Notes under the pieces: model-generated | Database searches by the model: none | What the model was told of the DNA's origin: nothing | Seen by the model: the letters and a program-made list of their open reading frames with translations, nothing else | Position numbers and translations under genes: made by a program | In this document: positions 21,817 to 31,519 of the stretch, piece by piece | How positions within the stretch are numbered: the stretch's first letter is position 1 | Layout: each line of letters begins with the position of its first letter | Origin: Euptelea pleiosperma | Lineage: Eukaryota; Streptophyta; Magnoliopsida; Ranunculales; Eupteleaceae | Reading direction: 5' to 3' | DNA: 64,000 nucleotides | Assembly: GCA_035048495.1 (NCBI GenBank) | Contig: CM068553.1 | Location: 21,887,190-21,951,189 of the forward strand

Positions 21817-23335
21817 AATGTCGTCGTTGCCGCTCGGTTGATGGGATTGCAAAAGGACGAACAGGAATTTGGAAAGCTACTTATTCGTGAAGATCTGATT
21901 CAAATTGGAAACTTTTCATTTTAATTTTCCCATTTTCCACTGATTATCAGCCGAGTGCAAAGTTGTAATAACTTAGGGATTCATTTCTCTCTTTTTAGAA
22001 TAACTACTAGATAATTAATTAATTAAAAAACACAAAAAAATATAGGGTTAGATTTCAATTCTGCTATTTATAGTTAGATCACCATTGGTTAATTGTTCAC
22101 TTTAGAAGGTTTCCAACACTGGGTAATTCAAAAGTAGATATTTCCGAACCCTAATTCGGGAATAGCTAAGGTTGAATTTCAAACCCTAATTGAAACTAAT
22201 TTACAATACCGGCCCTAAATCATTGCGTGTTTCTTGAAACCCCAAATGCGGTACACCTTCCAACTCCATACCATAGACCATTGTGGACTGACGTGATTGC
22301 GGATTGCGTTTACCAAGTGAGTAGGGAGCGAAAGCTCAAAGAGGTGGAGTCGGGCCCAAGCCCATTTGGATACCCCTCCCTATCTCATAGAGGCGACCCC
22401 GTGCGTAGCCAACGGGTAGGTAAGTTTCTACACCTCGCCTTGAGTGCGATCGTGATCATTGTGCAAACACTGTGCCGATTGTTTATTTACTTCTGCAAAA
22501 CTTATCGGAATTGCTTGCTTTGGCCATAATAAAATACATAAAGAGCAAACCCAGCTCTAACTTGAAATTGGTGGGATTTCATCACTCACCTCATCATTCT
22601 AGCTTTTGTGCAAGCATAGCCAAAAATTAAAATCAATCAAGAAGTGATCGGTGTTCGAGGAAAACTCCACATAAAGCGACCCCTTCAAAGATCAAATCGA
22701 TTAAGTCCATGAGTGCGGGTCCCTATTATCTAACACACCCATAGGTCCCTACTACTCAAGTATACCGAGCTCGTAAGTGGCCTCATTGATTGTCTGTATG
22801 ATTAGCTTAGTATCGGATTAGGAACATGAACCAACCCTAGCTCCTCTTTTGGAAAAACTCATTTTCATGATTGACAAATCCGGTTAGTCTGGGGCGTACT
22901 TAAGTCAGCCGATGTGCCGCACGTTTGTCTAGACTTCGGATTATCTTGCAGTCAACTTGAGTTAGTACTAGTAGATTTGCTTTGAAGAGTGTATCCTGGT
23001 GAGAACCTAGAGAGTGAAAAGTTAGATCGGCGGGTAATTGAAGATAAACCAGTACTGGTCCGCCCACTGTCATAATCTACACTATCCCTACACTTACAAG
23101 ATAATTCATAATACTATCATGATTGTTTAGGTTAAGATTATCTATTGCGCTGTGTGCATCATCTAGGCTCATTCGGTTTTATAACCTCTTGCCGACTCTA
23201 GGGGCTTACTTTTTCAAGAATATGCCCATTTGGATTTGATCCAACCCAATACTGATTTGATCTGAGAGTCAGTCTACTGCACCGCTCTCTTTCACCTAAT
23301 CTATCTCCGTCCTCTGAGAAACTCACATCTCTCTG
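21817..23335 (+). other. Internal leader of element B with degraded PBS
   Basis: The LTR end CA is followed by AA and TGTCGTCGTTGCC (21819-21831), a two-base variant of the TGGCGCCGTTGCC site complementary to tRNA-Asp that is typical of Athila-like elements. The rest of the 1.5-kb leader has no convincing gene. A block at about 22315-22450 (GGGAGCGAAAGCTCAAAGAG, GTGGAGTCGGGCCCAAGCCC) is almost the same as the minus-strand leader of element E near 47810-47930, and similarity continues to the start of the ORF. Confidence 0.7.
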
Positions 23336-23974
23336 ATGGATGCTGAACGGCCTCTATTCGAGACCTACCACAATTTCTTTGAAGATCTAGGAGATAACTC
23401 TGAGCACTGGTATACCAATCCTGCGTGTAGTCATGATACTCCAGTCTCACAGAGTTCCATGGGATATGAAGCAAAGGGCGATTCAGTCCTAACATCCCTA
23501 CTTAAGGATTTGAAAACATCAGTTTCCGCCCTTGATGTTGCAGTCCAGAAGCCTGTTTATCACTCCAAATCAGTGAGATATTTCCCTCATGTCCAAGAAG
23601 AGGTCTGTAATTTCAGTACATTTGAACATCCACTGCAGACCTCCTACAATAACATTTATCATCCGGACAATAGGAGTCACCATAGCTTTGATTGGGAACA
23701 ATCTTTTCTCCAGCAGCCACTTCCGCAGGATAATTATCCTTCTGGGTTTCACCAACCCTGTGGACAATATGATAAGCAGTACTTGCAGTCGCAGTACCAG
23801 CCAAATCCACAGACTGAATATTTTGGTCAACAGTGGACCCCGGAGGATTTTCAGAGTCAGCAGATAGTCCCAAAGTCACTTCCATCCTATAACTTTCATA
23901 CTCAGTCGGACTATATTCAAGAGTTGACACCTCAGCTTCCCTTAGTTGAACCGCCACAGTCAGTCTGCTACTAA
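23336..23974 (+). pseudogene. Q/P-rich ORF in gag position, element B (3' frameshifted)
   Basis: A 212-codon frame starts with ATG after the conserved leader. The N-terminus (MDAERPLFETYHNF) matches that of element E (46924 leftward, MVDERPLYETYYSF), as do QDNYPSGFHQP, FQSQQ(I/L)VP and YNFHTQSDY. The composition is very high in Q, S, P, Y and N, with no zinc knuckle, protease or RT motif. In E the frame continues into LEDLLSQYIAQQQ; in B the same residues (SLEELLSQYIIQQQ) follow in another frame after about 23960, so B has a frameshift. It is probably a divergent Gag or a family-specific protein; I do not recognise a known domain. No pol follows. Confidence 0.6.
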
Positions 23975-24040
23975 ACCTAGTCTAGAAGAACTCCTCTCGC
24001 AATACATCATCCAACAACAACACTCCATGGAGAGCTTGGA

Positions 24041-24122
24041 GCTAAAGGTGGGGAGACACCCTCGAATGCTTAGAGCTAAAGGTGGGGAGACACCCTCGAA
24101 TGCTTAGATTTAAAGGTGGGGG
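24041..24122. repeat. 34-bp tandem repeat x about 2.5 with G-rich core
   Basis: GCTAAAGGTGGGGAGACACC begins at 24041 and 24075 and is partly repeated at 24109 (TTTAAAGGTGGGGG). It lies at the right end of the recognisable part of element B. The AAAGGTGGGG core is purine-rich like a polypurine tract, but no LTR follows. Confidence 0.8.
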
Positions 24123-24570
24123 ATAACAGCCCCGATGAAATGGCAAGACAACCAGAGGGTCAATTACGCAAGTCCTGAATCAGGAAAATAAAATAACCTG
24201 AACATAATCACACGCAGAAATGGATGTCACATCCGTATTAGAGAAAAATCAATGCCTCAAAGAGGTCTAAAATGTAATCACACATAGAAATGGATGTCAC
24301 ATCCAAAAACAAGTCCCTGGGGTCGGTGTGTTGGTGAAACACCGAGATGGGTTCTATTAGTTTAGGGTTTTAAAAGTTTGAAGAGACATCTTGCTATGGG
24401 GGGAAATCTTCACTCTAGGGAGCTCTAATAAATAAAATAAGTAGTGACGCTTCTACAAATTCAGACCAACATCACAAAAAACCAACATTTGATAATAGGT
24501 TAAGTATAATTGTACACAAAAAATGAAGTGTCAGAAATATATTTGAGAAAAGCCAACGCCCATTCAACTC
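24123..24570. other. Non-coding junction between elements B and C
   Basis: No gene is seen. It contains a 30-bp direct repeat (24205-24234 and 24275-24304, core AGAAATGGATGTCACATCC), 70 bp apart. It is probably the remaining 3' untranslated region of element C (minus strand), fused to the truncated end of B. No LTR end or target duplication could be found. Confidence 0.45.
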
Positions 24571-25740
24571 TTAACAATAATACTTCTTCAACCACTTGCC
24601 ATTAATTGAGGCTTCTAACTTAAAACCATCAAAAGTTGCGATGCGATAATAACCGGAATCGAACGCTCTGGTGATGATGTATAATTCTTCCTCAAAATTG
24701 GGCGTAAACTTAGTGTGCGAGGTTGACGCCCGCACATGATCGGCTACCTTCGTAACAATGTCCCCTACCCCTAAGGCTCGGAATTTGACCTTCTTGTCGT
24801 ATGCCCAAGTCATTCTGTGAATATAAACATCCAGACTTTTCCTGGCTCGGAGGCGGTGTTCATCGATAGCTAGCAGGTCACAATGTCTGAGGAAAGCATA
24901 CTCAACTTCACGGTAACCCAGCACTACGGTAGATTCCATACGAGGAGTGGGAATTCGAATTTCGATGGGGGCAACAGCTTCAGTACCATACACAAGAGAG
25001 AAGGGGGTTTCACCAGTAGAGGTACGTGCGACAGTACGGTAAGCCCACAAAGCATTCACTAACTTCACATGCCAATCTCGTTGACACAAATTAATAGTCT
25101 TTTTGAGAATCTTTAACAAAACTCTATTAATGGCTTCAACTTGTCCGTTCCCTGGCGGATAATATGTCGTGGACTGGCTATGAAATATGCCATACTTCAT
25201 TAGCAGCTCTTCCACATCTCCCCGAAACTGAGTCTTATGGTCGGTGACAATCTTCTGAGGAATTCCAAATCTTGAAATAATGTGACTCATTATAAATTCG
25301 GCAACGGCCGCAGAAGTAGCTCGTCGCAAAGGAACAGCTTCAACCCATTTAGTGAAATACTCTGTGGCAACCAATATCCAAACATGATTTTTGTTGGAGG
25401 CTGGATTGACTTTCCCAATGAGGTCCAGCCCCCAAGTCTGGAAAGGCCAATAAGATTTGATAGGATGAAGATAACCTGGTGGCAAATGGTCGACATGCGA
25501 ATGTAATTGGCACGTTCAACATTTCTGAACAAGGTTAACGCTGTCTTTGTGCAAATGAGGCCAATAGTACCCCAAGTGTATCACTTGATGAGCCAGCCTG
25601 ACCTTGCTTTGATGTTCACCGCAGTCTCCCTCATGTACTTCCCTCAAGATGACCTTCCCTTCTCTATGCGAAACACAGAGCAATATGACTCCACTGTAAC
25701 TATGCTTGAATAGCCTGTCTCCCAGGACCACATATCGGAC
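24571..25740 (-). pseudogene. Integrase of Tat-like element C
   Basis: The zinc-binding region is visible at the left-running start (HEGDCGEHQ, HLGYYWP, VQKC). The catalytic core follows in a 304-codon frame (25485-24571): WGLDLIGKV with the first Asp, TEYFTKWVEA, VTDHKTQF with the second Asp (where most relatives have TDNGTQF), and NGQVEAINRVL with the Glu. The C-terminal part has WAYRT, FSLVYGTEAVAP and a final domain ending KYYC. This is the end of the polyprotein; the change around the second Asp and breaks between frames suggest an inactive enzyme. Confidence 0.85.
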
Positions 25741-26469
25741 TGCCTGCCGCTTGACATTTCTAGATTCATCCCGGTCGGTCGGGGCACGACCATGCTTCAA
25801 CCAATCCCATATGGGCCAAAACCATTCATCCTTAGGTAACTCGGCTAAGGCGTTGTGAGTATTCACGAGGTAAGATTCTTCCCTGTCAGATTCCAAAAAG
25901 GATGTTGGTAAGAATCTTTTGATAACGCCGACGTCCTTGGCATACTCGTCAGGCCCCATCTGAATTTTGGCCGCTATGGTGACCAAGGAATCAGCATGAG
26001 AATTTTTTGCTCGACGGATATGTACCAGCTCAAACGTCTCAAAAGTCGAGAGTAATCTCAACACCTTCTGCTGATAGGGCTTCAAATGTTCTTCTTTGAC
26101 CTTGAATAGGTCCGTAACCTGATAGACGACCAACATGGAATCCCCAAAAACTCAAAAATGGTGGATGTCTGCCAGGATGGCCATTTCCAAGCCGATCGCT
26201 AAGGCCTCGTATTCTACCATATTGTTAGTGCATTCGAATGCGAACTTAAAGGAAAATGATACAAGGGCACTTCCGGTGATCGGAACACGATGCCTGCCCC
26301 TCCGTCGTTTTGTGAGTACAACCTATTAGGAGATCCATCGAAAAACATGAGCCAGGATTCAAAATTGGTCGTGGCTTCGAAAACTTTCTCATCTGGCAAA
26401 TCCTCGATAATGAGTCCTCTGTAGGTGTCATGGCCTAGCCAGTGCGCCACGCCAGGGTTACTGGGTGGA
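25741..26469 (-). pseudogene. Second (archaeal-type) RNase H domain of element C
   Basis: Reading leftward: WLMFFDGSPN (first Asp), a frameshift near 26215, VEYEALAIGLEMAILAD (Glu), FGDSMLVV (Asp) and HADSLV (final Asp), followed by a linker towards the integrase. An extra RNase H of this kind between the RT-linked RNase H and the integrase marks the Tat/Ogre group. A stop near 26150 and the frameshift break the frame. Confidence 0.8.
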
Positions 26470-26670
26470 ATGGCAGGTGGGTACATGAGTTTAGTCCCAC
26501 ATCGGATAAGGAAGCGTCCGGAGCCTGGGCTATAAGGGCAAGCCGGACCTAAACTAGTTGAAGGCCTTTTGGGCGTGCCATTGGGCACGTACCAAGAACA
26601 AAACCGTTAGGGGGATGACCCCAAAGTGGACAATATTCGACTAGTGCGGGCCCGGGGCGTTACAGTAGGG
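26470..26670 (-). mobile_element. About 190-200-bp insertion splitting the RNase H region
   Basis: The polyprotein reading stops being RNase H-like between LLVENPVP (about 26680) and the linker before the second RNase H (about 26450). The inserted segment on the minus strand begins TGTAACGCCCCGGGCC and ends near GATGTGGGACTAAACTCAT. GTACCC lies near both borders (minus strand GGTACCCTAC and TGTACCCACC), so a short or 9-bp imperfect target duplication is possible. The CCCACATCGG motif is familiar from short dispersed plant repeats. I cannot assign a class. Confidence 0.5.
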
Positions 26671-27384
26671 TACCGGATTCTCGACTAATAAATCGGCCAT
26701 AGCTAGTCCCTTAATCGACCTCTGCATCTTACATGTGATATCGAATTCACTCAGCATCAAGGACCATCTGGCCAAACAACCCGAAAGAACTGGCTGACTT
26801 AAGAGGTATTTTATAGGGTCGCTTCCACACATCAGAGTAATGGAGTGAGCCACCATGTAGTGGCAAAGCTTTTGAGAGGCAAAGACCAAAGCTAAACATG
26901 CTCGCTCGATTTTGGAATAACGAGTTTCGGCCGGTAACAAGACCCGACTGAGATAATAAATAGGTTCTTCCACACCCTATTCATCATCTTGGGCCAAGAG
27001 AACACCCATAGCATTTTCCGAGGTGGACAAATAAAGAACAAAGGGCTGTCCATGAATAGGCACCATTAGAGTTGGAGGTTTAAGTAATTCCTACTTAATT
27101 TCCAAGAAAGCCTTCTCGCAATCCTTAGACCAAATAAAAATGGCCTCCTTCTTTAACAACCCTGTAATTGGAAGCATCTTCGTGGAAAGATTGGGTATAA
27201 AGCGGCGGATATAGGATAAACGTCCCAACATACTCTTGATTTGTTTAAGAGTTTTAGGATGAGGTAAACCTTGTATCGCGTCTAACTTGGTCGGGCCAAT
27301 CTCAATTCCCCGATGCCGAATCAAGAATCCCAAGAACTTATCGGAATTGACCCCAAATGCACACTTCAACGGGTTCATCTTCAA
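26671..27384 (-). pseudogene. RT thumb/connection and first RNase H of element C
   Basis: KCAFGVNSDKFLGFLIRHRGIE and LGRLSYIRRFIPN (27384-27091) are the conserved end of a gypsy reverse transcriptase. EEPIYYLSRVL, YSKIERACLALVFA and KYLLSQPVLSGCLARW (26973 onward) belong to the adjacent RNase H. A stop separates the two segments near 26975. This continues the RT at 27391-28305. Confidence 0.85.
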
Positions 27385-27390
27385 ATTTGT

Positions 27391-28305
27391 TTACCTGCAC
27401 CGCTCAAACACCTTCCTCAAGATGTCACAATGGCTCCCTCTTGTGGAGGATCTTATGACTATATCATCGATGTAATCCTCCATCTCATAGTGCATCATCT
27501 CGTCAAAGATCTTAGTCATAGCTCTTTGGTAGGTGGCCCCTGCATTCTTTAGGCCAAAAGGCATAACAATGAAGCAAAAGCTACCCACCGGGGAATAAAA
27601 ACTAGTATGGATCTCATCTGTTGGGGCCATCTTGATCTGGTTGCACCCACTGTAACCATCCATAAAACTGAACATCTGATAATAGGACGTGTTGTCAATC
27701 AAGATGTCCATATTGGGTAGGGGAAAATCATCTTTAGGACAATTGCTGTTTAAGTCTTGGAAATCCACACAAACTCTGATCTGTCAATTCTTCTTCTTGA
27801 CTGGCATGACATTGGCCAACCACTCGGACCACTGAATGGGACGAATGAAATTGACTTCAGTAAGTTTTTGGAGTTCGATCTTGATTTGGATTTCTAATTC
27901 GGCGTTGAATTTCTTATGTGCTTGTTTCACAGGCTTGGCATGAGTGTAAATTTCCAAATGGTCTACTATGATATCCTCTGGCAGACCAGGCATTTCTTCA
28001 TAACTCCATGCGAAAACATCACGATACTCGAATAGGAGGTTTATCAGATCGGTCTCTTCATGATCTCCCAAGGATGCTGATATGAAGACCTTTTGATTTT
28101 CCTGAGGCTGGCCCAAATTAATTTCTTTCAAGATTTCTTCCACTGCTACCACTCCTTCCTCGAAACAGTCCGAAGCTGGGCTCGTACCTAACTCTTCTGG
28201 TAGATTTGCGTTCTCGACTGCGTAAACCTCCTCTGTGACGAACTCGGTACTATGCTCTCACACAAAGCAGTTGAATGGGGCATTGGCTTGTGCAAGAGTG
28301 GACAT
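27391..28305 (-). pseudogene. Reverse transcriptase of Tat-like element C
   Basis: The frame begins at an ATG at 28305 (MSTLAQANAPFN, then a stop at about 28260). It continues FAWSYEEMPGLP, KPVKQAHKKF, WLANVMPVKKKN, DFQDLNSNCPKDDFPLP, SFMDGYSGCNQI, MPFGLKNAGATYQRAM and the catalytic YIDDIVI (the usual YVDD box). These are the ordered blocks of a Ty3/gypsy RT. Small breaks occur at about 27780 and 27390. This ORF start after a non-coding gap suits Ogre-type elements, where protease and RT are separated by an intron. Confidence 0.9.
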
Positions 28306-28940
28306 TTTTAAAAGGCGCAACATAAATCAACAGCTATCTAGCATGACACCACTACAAGCAAATAATTTTTTGCAATCATATATGAAAGACGCATAGACTG
28401 CAATATGATGAATGATTTTTAAGTAAAATGACCTTAATACGTTCCAAAGAAGATCAAAAGATAGGTCCACACTATCCAATCTACTCATTCAGCCCCCAAG
28501 TGCGTGGGGTCCCTAGGCGAGTGCGATATGGACTATATGGAGTAACTCTTGACCGAAACCATCCTCAGAGAAAGAAGAGACCATGATAAAATAGTACATA
28601 GCATAGACCTCCTAGTCCTCTTGCGATGGTCTACGGAGAATATTTAGGTCATTATCACAATGTAGATGCATGTATAAATAGGAAACATTGAGATCAAAAT
28701 AAGTATGAAAACACAGGAACATAATAATCTTCATTTAAAACGGAGAATGAAGAACAACAGAAGTTCCGGCGCTAAACAAAAAAGAATCGAAGCACTCAGA
28801 TCAGGTGAGGGTGAACTTCCCTCAAGGTATGTATACCTTGAAGTACACTCTGTGACAGCCTGAAACACGGGCTAAAAAGAAAAATAAAACAACAAAGGGA
28901 AGGGAAATCAGAATCTGTTCTGCTAAGGAAGTAACCATTG
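28306..28940 (-). other. Putative intron between protease and RT of element C
   Basis: The protease frame closes at FVYNWG followed by GGGGTAACA, which could be a splice donor. The RT frame opens about 635 bp further on. No protein homology is seen between. Ogre/Tat elements are known to have an intron at this place. The acceptor could not be fixed. Confidence 0.4.
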
Positions 28941-29720
28941 TTACCCCCAATTGTAAACAAAGGGTTCGGAGAGCGATGGTTCTTCGTCGTCCCTGATGAA
29001 CTGAAGAAACTCCGCCGGTACAAAGCAAATCCCGTCCGTGTTGATGGGCGTGACACCCTCCTCGTCTGAGATGTCGGATAACGAGATGGTTGTATTCCCG
29101 TTTGGATATTCCGGTCGCGTCATCTGTTTCGGGACCCCCTCTTCGGCCACAAAGACCACCTTCTTTCCCTTAATTTCGCAAAAGGGTGGAACGGGCTTAT
29201 CAGCGGCATCTGACAAACTATAGAAACGAGCATCCACATAGCAGGATTCCCATCTCTCGAATGGCTGTGCTAGACCCATGACGATCCCTTGCTGACCGTC
29301 CGCACAATATTTGAAACACTGGTGGTAAGATGATGGGACTTCGTGGTAGTAATGGATCCACGGCCTACCTAACAGCAGATGATAGGAAGGGGTGGTGTCA
29401 AGCACATCGAAGCGGTGGACATGGTCCAACTCGTTCACCACTATTTGGAGTTGGATCATCCCAATCGATCTCTGCACGGCCCTGCCTACCCCGTGGATAT
29501 AAGTAGGGCGGGTAGTATCCACGACGTCCATGGAAATGCCCAATGGGGGTAGCATACCTAAAGGGATGATGTTGACGGAAGATCCCATGTCCAGAAGAGC
29601 CCTGGGTACGACGACGTCCCCTGTTAGGACTAGAATATACAAAGGGCGGTTGTGCCTCCTGTCAGATCAGACCATGTCTGCATCCGTGAAAGTTATGGCA
29701 GGCGAGGCATGTTCCGTCAG
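28941..29720 (-). pseudogene. Aspartic protease of Tat-like element C
   Basis: Upstream PAITFTDADMV, then in a 233-codon frame ALLDMGSSVNIIP (catalytic Asp; Met replaces the usual Thr of DTGSS), THPT-like linker, then YHLLLGRPWIHYYHEVPSSYHQ, the typical flap and C-terminal block of plant gypsy proteases. The Thr-to-Met change next to the catalytic Asp would probably impair the enzyme. It lies between gag and RT, as expected. Confidence 0.85.
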
Positions 29721-30292
29721 CCGTGAGAGACGAGAGGCGGCGAAGACTTCGGCGGAGCTCCGGGATGTCCTTGCTAGCCCCTGTTCATTCCCCTCCTTGG
29801 GTGTCGAGATATCGACGAACGGTGCTTTTTTTCGCTCAGAAGCGAAGGTCTGAATTATTTCAACCGAAAGTAGGGGGTATTCATCTAGATCTTCCCAGGC
29901 TCACTCTGTGAGGTACAAGCAAAGAAGACTTCATGTTCTCCCCATTCTAGAATTGCCTCACGATAGCCACCTCGAGGGCCAGCTTCATCCTGGGGGAAAA
30001 TTTTCAATACCTCGAAGACAGACATCACAGCCAGGATCTTCTTTAGATGTGCCACCACATCATATAGGGCATGAGTCTTTGACTTCCCCCGAGTGAGCTC
30101 TGCAGCTTGCATTCGGAGCTTAGTAATCTGTTCCAAATGCTTCTTCTCTCTTTCGACCCACTATGGGTCTGGTGTTACTTCAGTCGAGACCGTGGGGGCC
30201 CTGTTCTGTTCAGTATCCTCTGCGGGCAAGTCAACAAGGGTGGCGGAATCCCTACTCGTGGAGCCATCCATGGCTCTTCTAACTCCACGAGT

Positions 30293-31514
30293 CTATACCA
30301 CCAAGGTTTCAAATAGTTGCTCTGCAGCAACATTCTCATGCGATACTACTCCCGCAAAATATCTCTGAGGGCCTTGCTCCTTAGTAAAAGAGGCAAGGGC
30401 CCGTTCTTCCTCCAACCAGGAGTCATCCGAGCATGGATACGAGTGACTGGCCATGCGGGCATTGGCCCCAATCTCTGGGGGTCTATTGCCTGCAACCTGT
30501 GTCGGCGCCTCCCTAGGTTGGGCCTGCAGTGCACCAGTGGAAATCTTCTGGTGGATGATGTCCTGCAGCTTGAAGCAACTCTTGGTATTATGAGTGATGC
30601 TGCGACAGAAGACACACCACTTGGCATCGGGCCCTTGGTTGGCTGGTCGGATTGCATAGTTCAAAGGTGGGAGGATGAGCTGATTAGCTGCCATGAGCCG
30701 ATTGAAAATCTCCTCTGTCTTCTGGTAGTCAAAGTTCAATTCTGGTCAGGCAGGACAGTTCGGTTGTCGGCCTGCAAGCGGTTTGCTTCCGGTCGCCTCT
30801 GCTCGACTCTTTCAGCCACATGCACAAAGCGGGCCGGGTTCCTCACATTGTGGTCATGATCAATGAAGCCGACACTGCTACGGATCGTGGACAAGGAAGG
30901 GGCACCACAGAGGATCAAGTCCTTCTGAAAGATAAAATCGGCGCCTCGAACGAAGGCATCCATGATAGAGCTATCGCTGATAGCTTCTGCTATCTTTCCC
31001 GCTTCCCTCTCGAAATTATCAAGGTAGGTCGTCAAAGACTGACCGGGGCTCTGCCGGCAATTCTGGAGATTTTTCGGAGTAAAGACCTTCTTATGGGCCT
31101 AGAACTTCTGGAGGAAAGCTCTCTTCAACTGTTCTCAACTAAAAATACTGTGAGGGGTAAGACTTACAAACCATGAAAATGTTGTCCCTTTAAGGAAGAC
31201 CGAGAATATCTTAGCCATCAACAGCAGGTTCATAGAATGCTCCTCACATTGAAATTTATACCACACCAAGTGCTAGGCGGGATCAGTGGTCCCGTCATAT
31301 GGTGTGAAAGTAGGGACTACCAAGCCAGCTGGGTACGGCTGTTGAGAGATGTTAGGGGTAAAGACACCCTTAGGGCTGGAGGGCCCCAGAGTCAGGTCTC
31401 TCTCACATAGAATATGGTCAACATATTCACGGAGTTGGGTAGGGTCCATAGTAACGTTGCTCCCTTGTCCGCTCTCTCGATTGATAGTAAACGGCGACTG
31501 AAGATCCCTAGTTG
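30293..31514 (-). pseudogene. Gag of Tat-like element C, main part with zinc knuckle
   Basis: After the solo LTR the frame reads MDPTQLREYVDHIL (31449 leftward), PYPAGLVVPTFTPYDGTTDP, the capsid-like KGTTFSWFVSL and TYLDNFEREAGKIAEAI (31035-30736), then, after a frameshift near 30738, WCVFCRSITHNTKSC, a CX2CX4HX4C zinc knuckle (about 30622-30581), and a tail to 30293. This matches the Retrotrans_gag plus knuckle layout. Stops at several points show decay. The sequence 30290-29720 continues in broken frames towards the protease. Confidence 0.8.
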
Positions 31515-31519
31515 GTGCT

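Noticed and set aside
22227..22529. 100-codon open frame in the leader of element B
   Set aside because: The matching region of element E is conserved at nucleotide level but not in this frame.
23965..23975. GCTAC considered as the left target duplication of element C (right candidate at 37465-37469)
   Set aside because: The sequence after it is still homologous to the ORF of element E, so no element boundary lies there.
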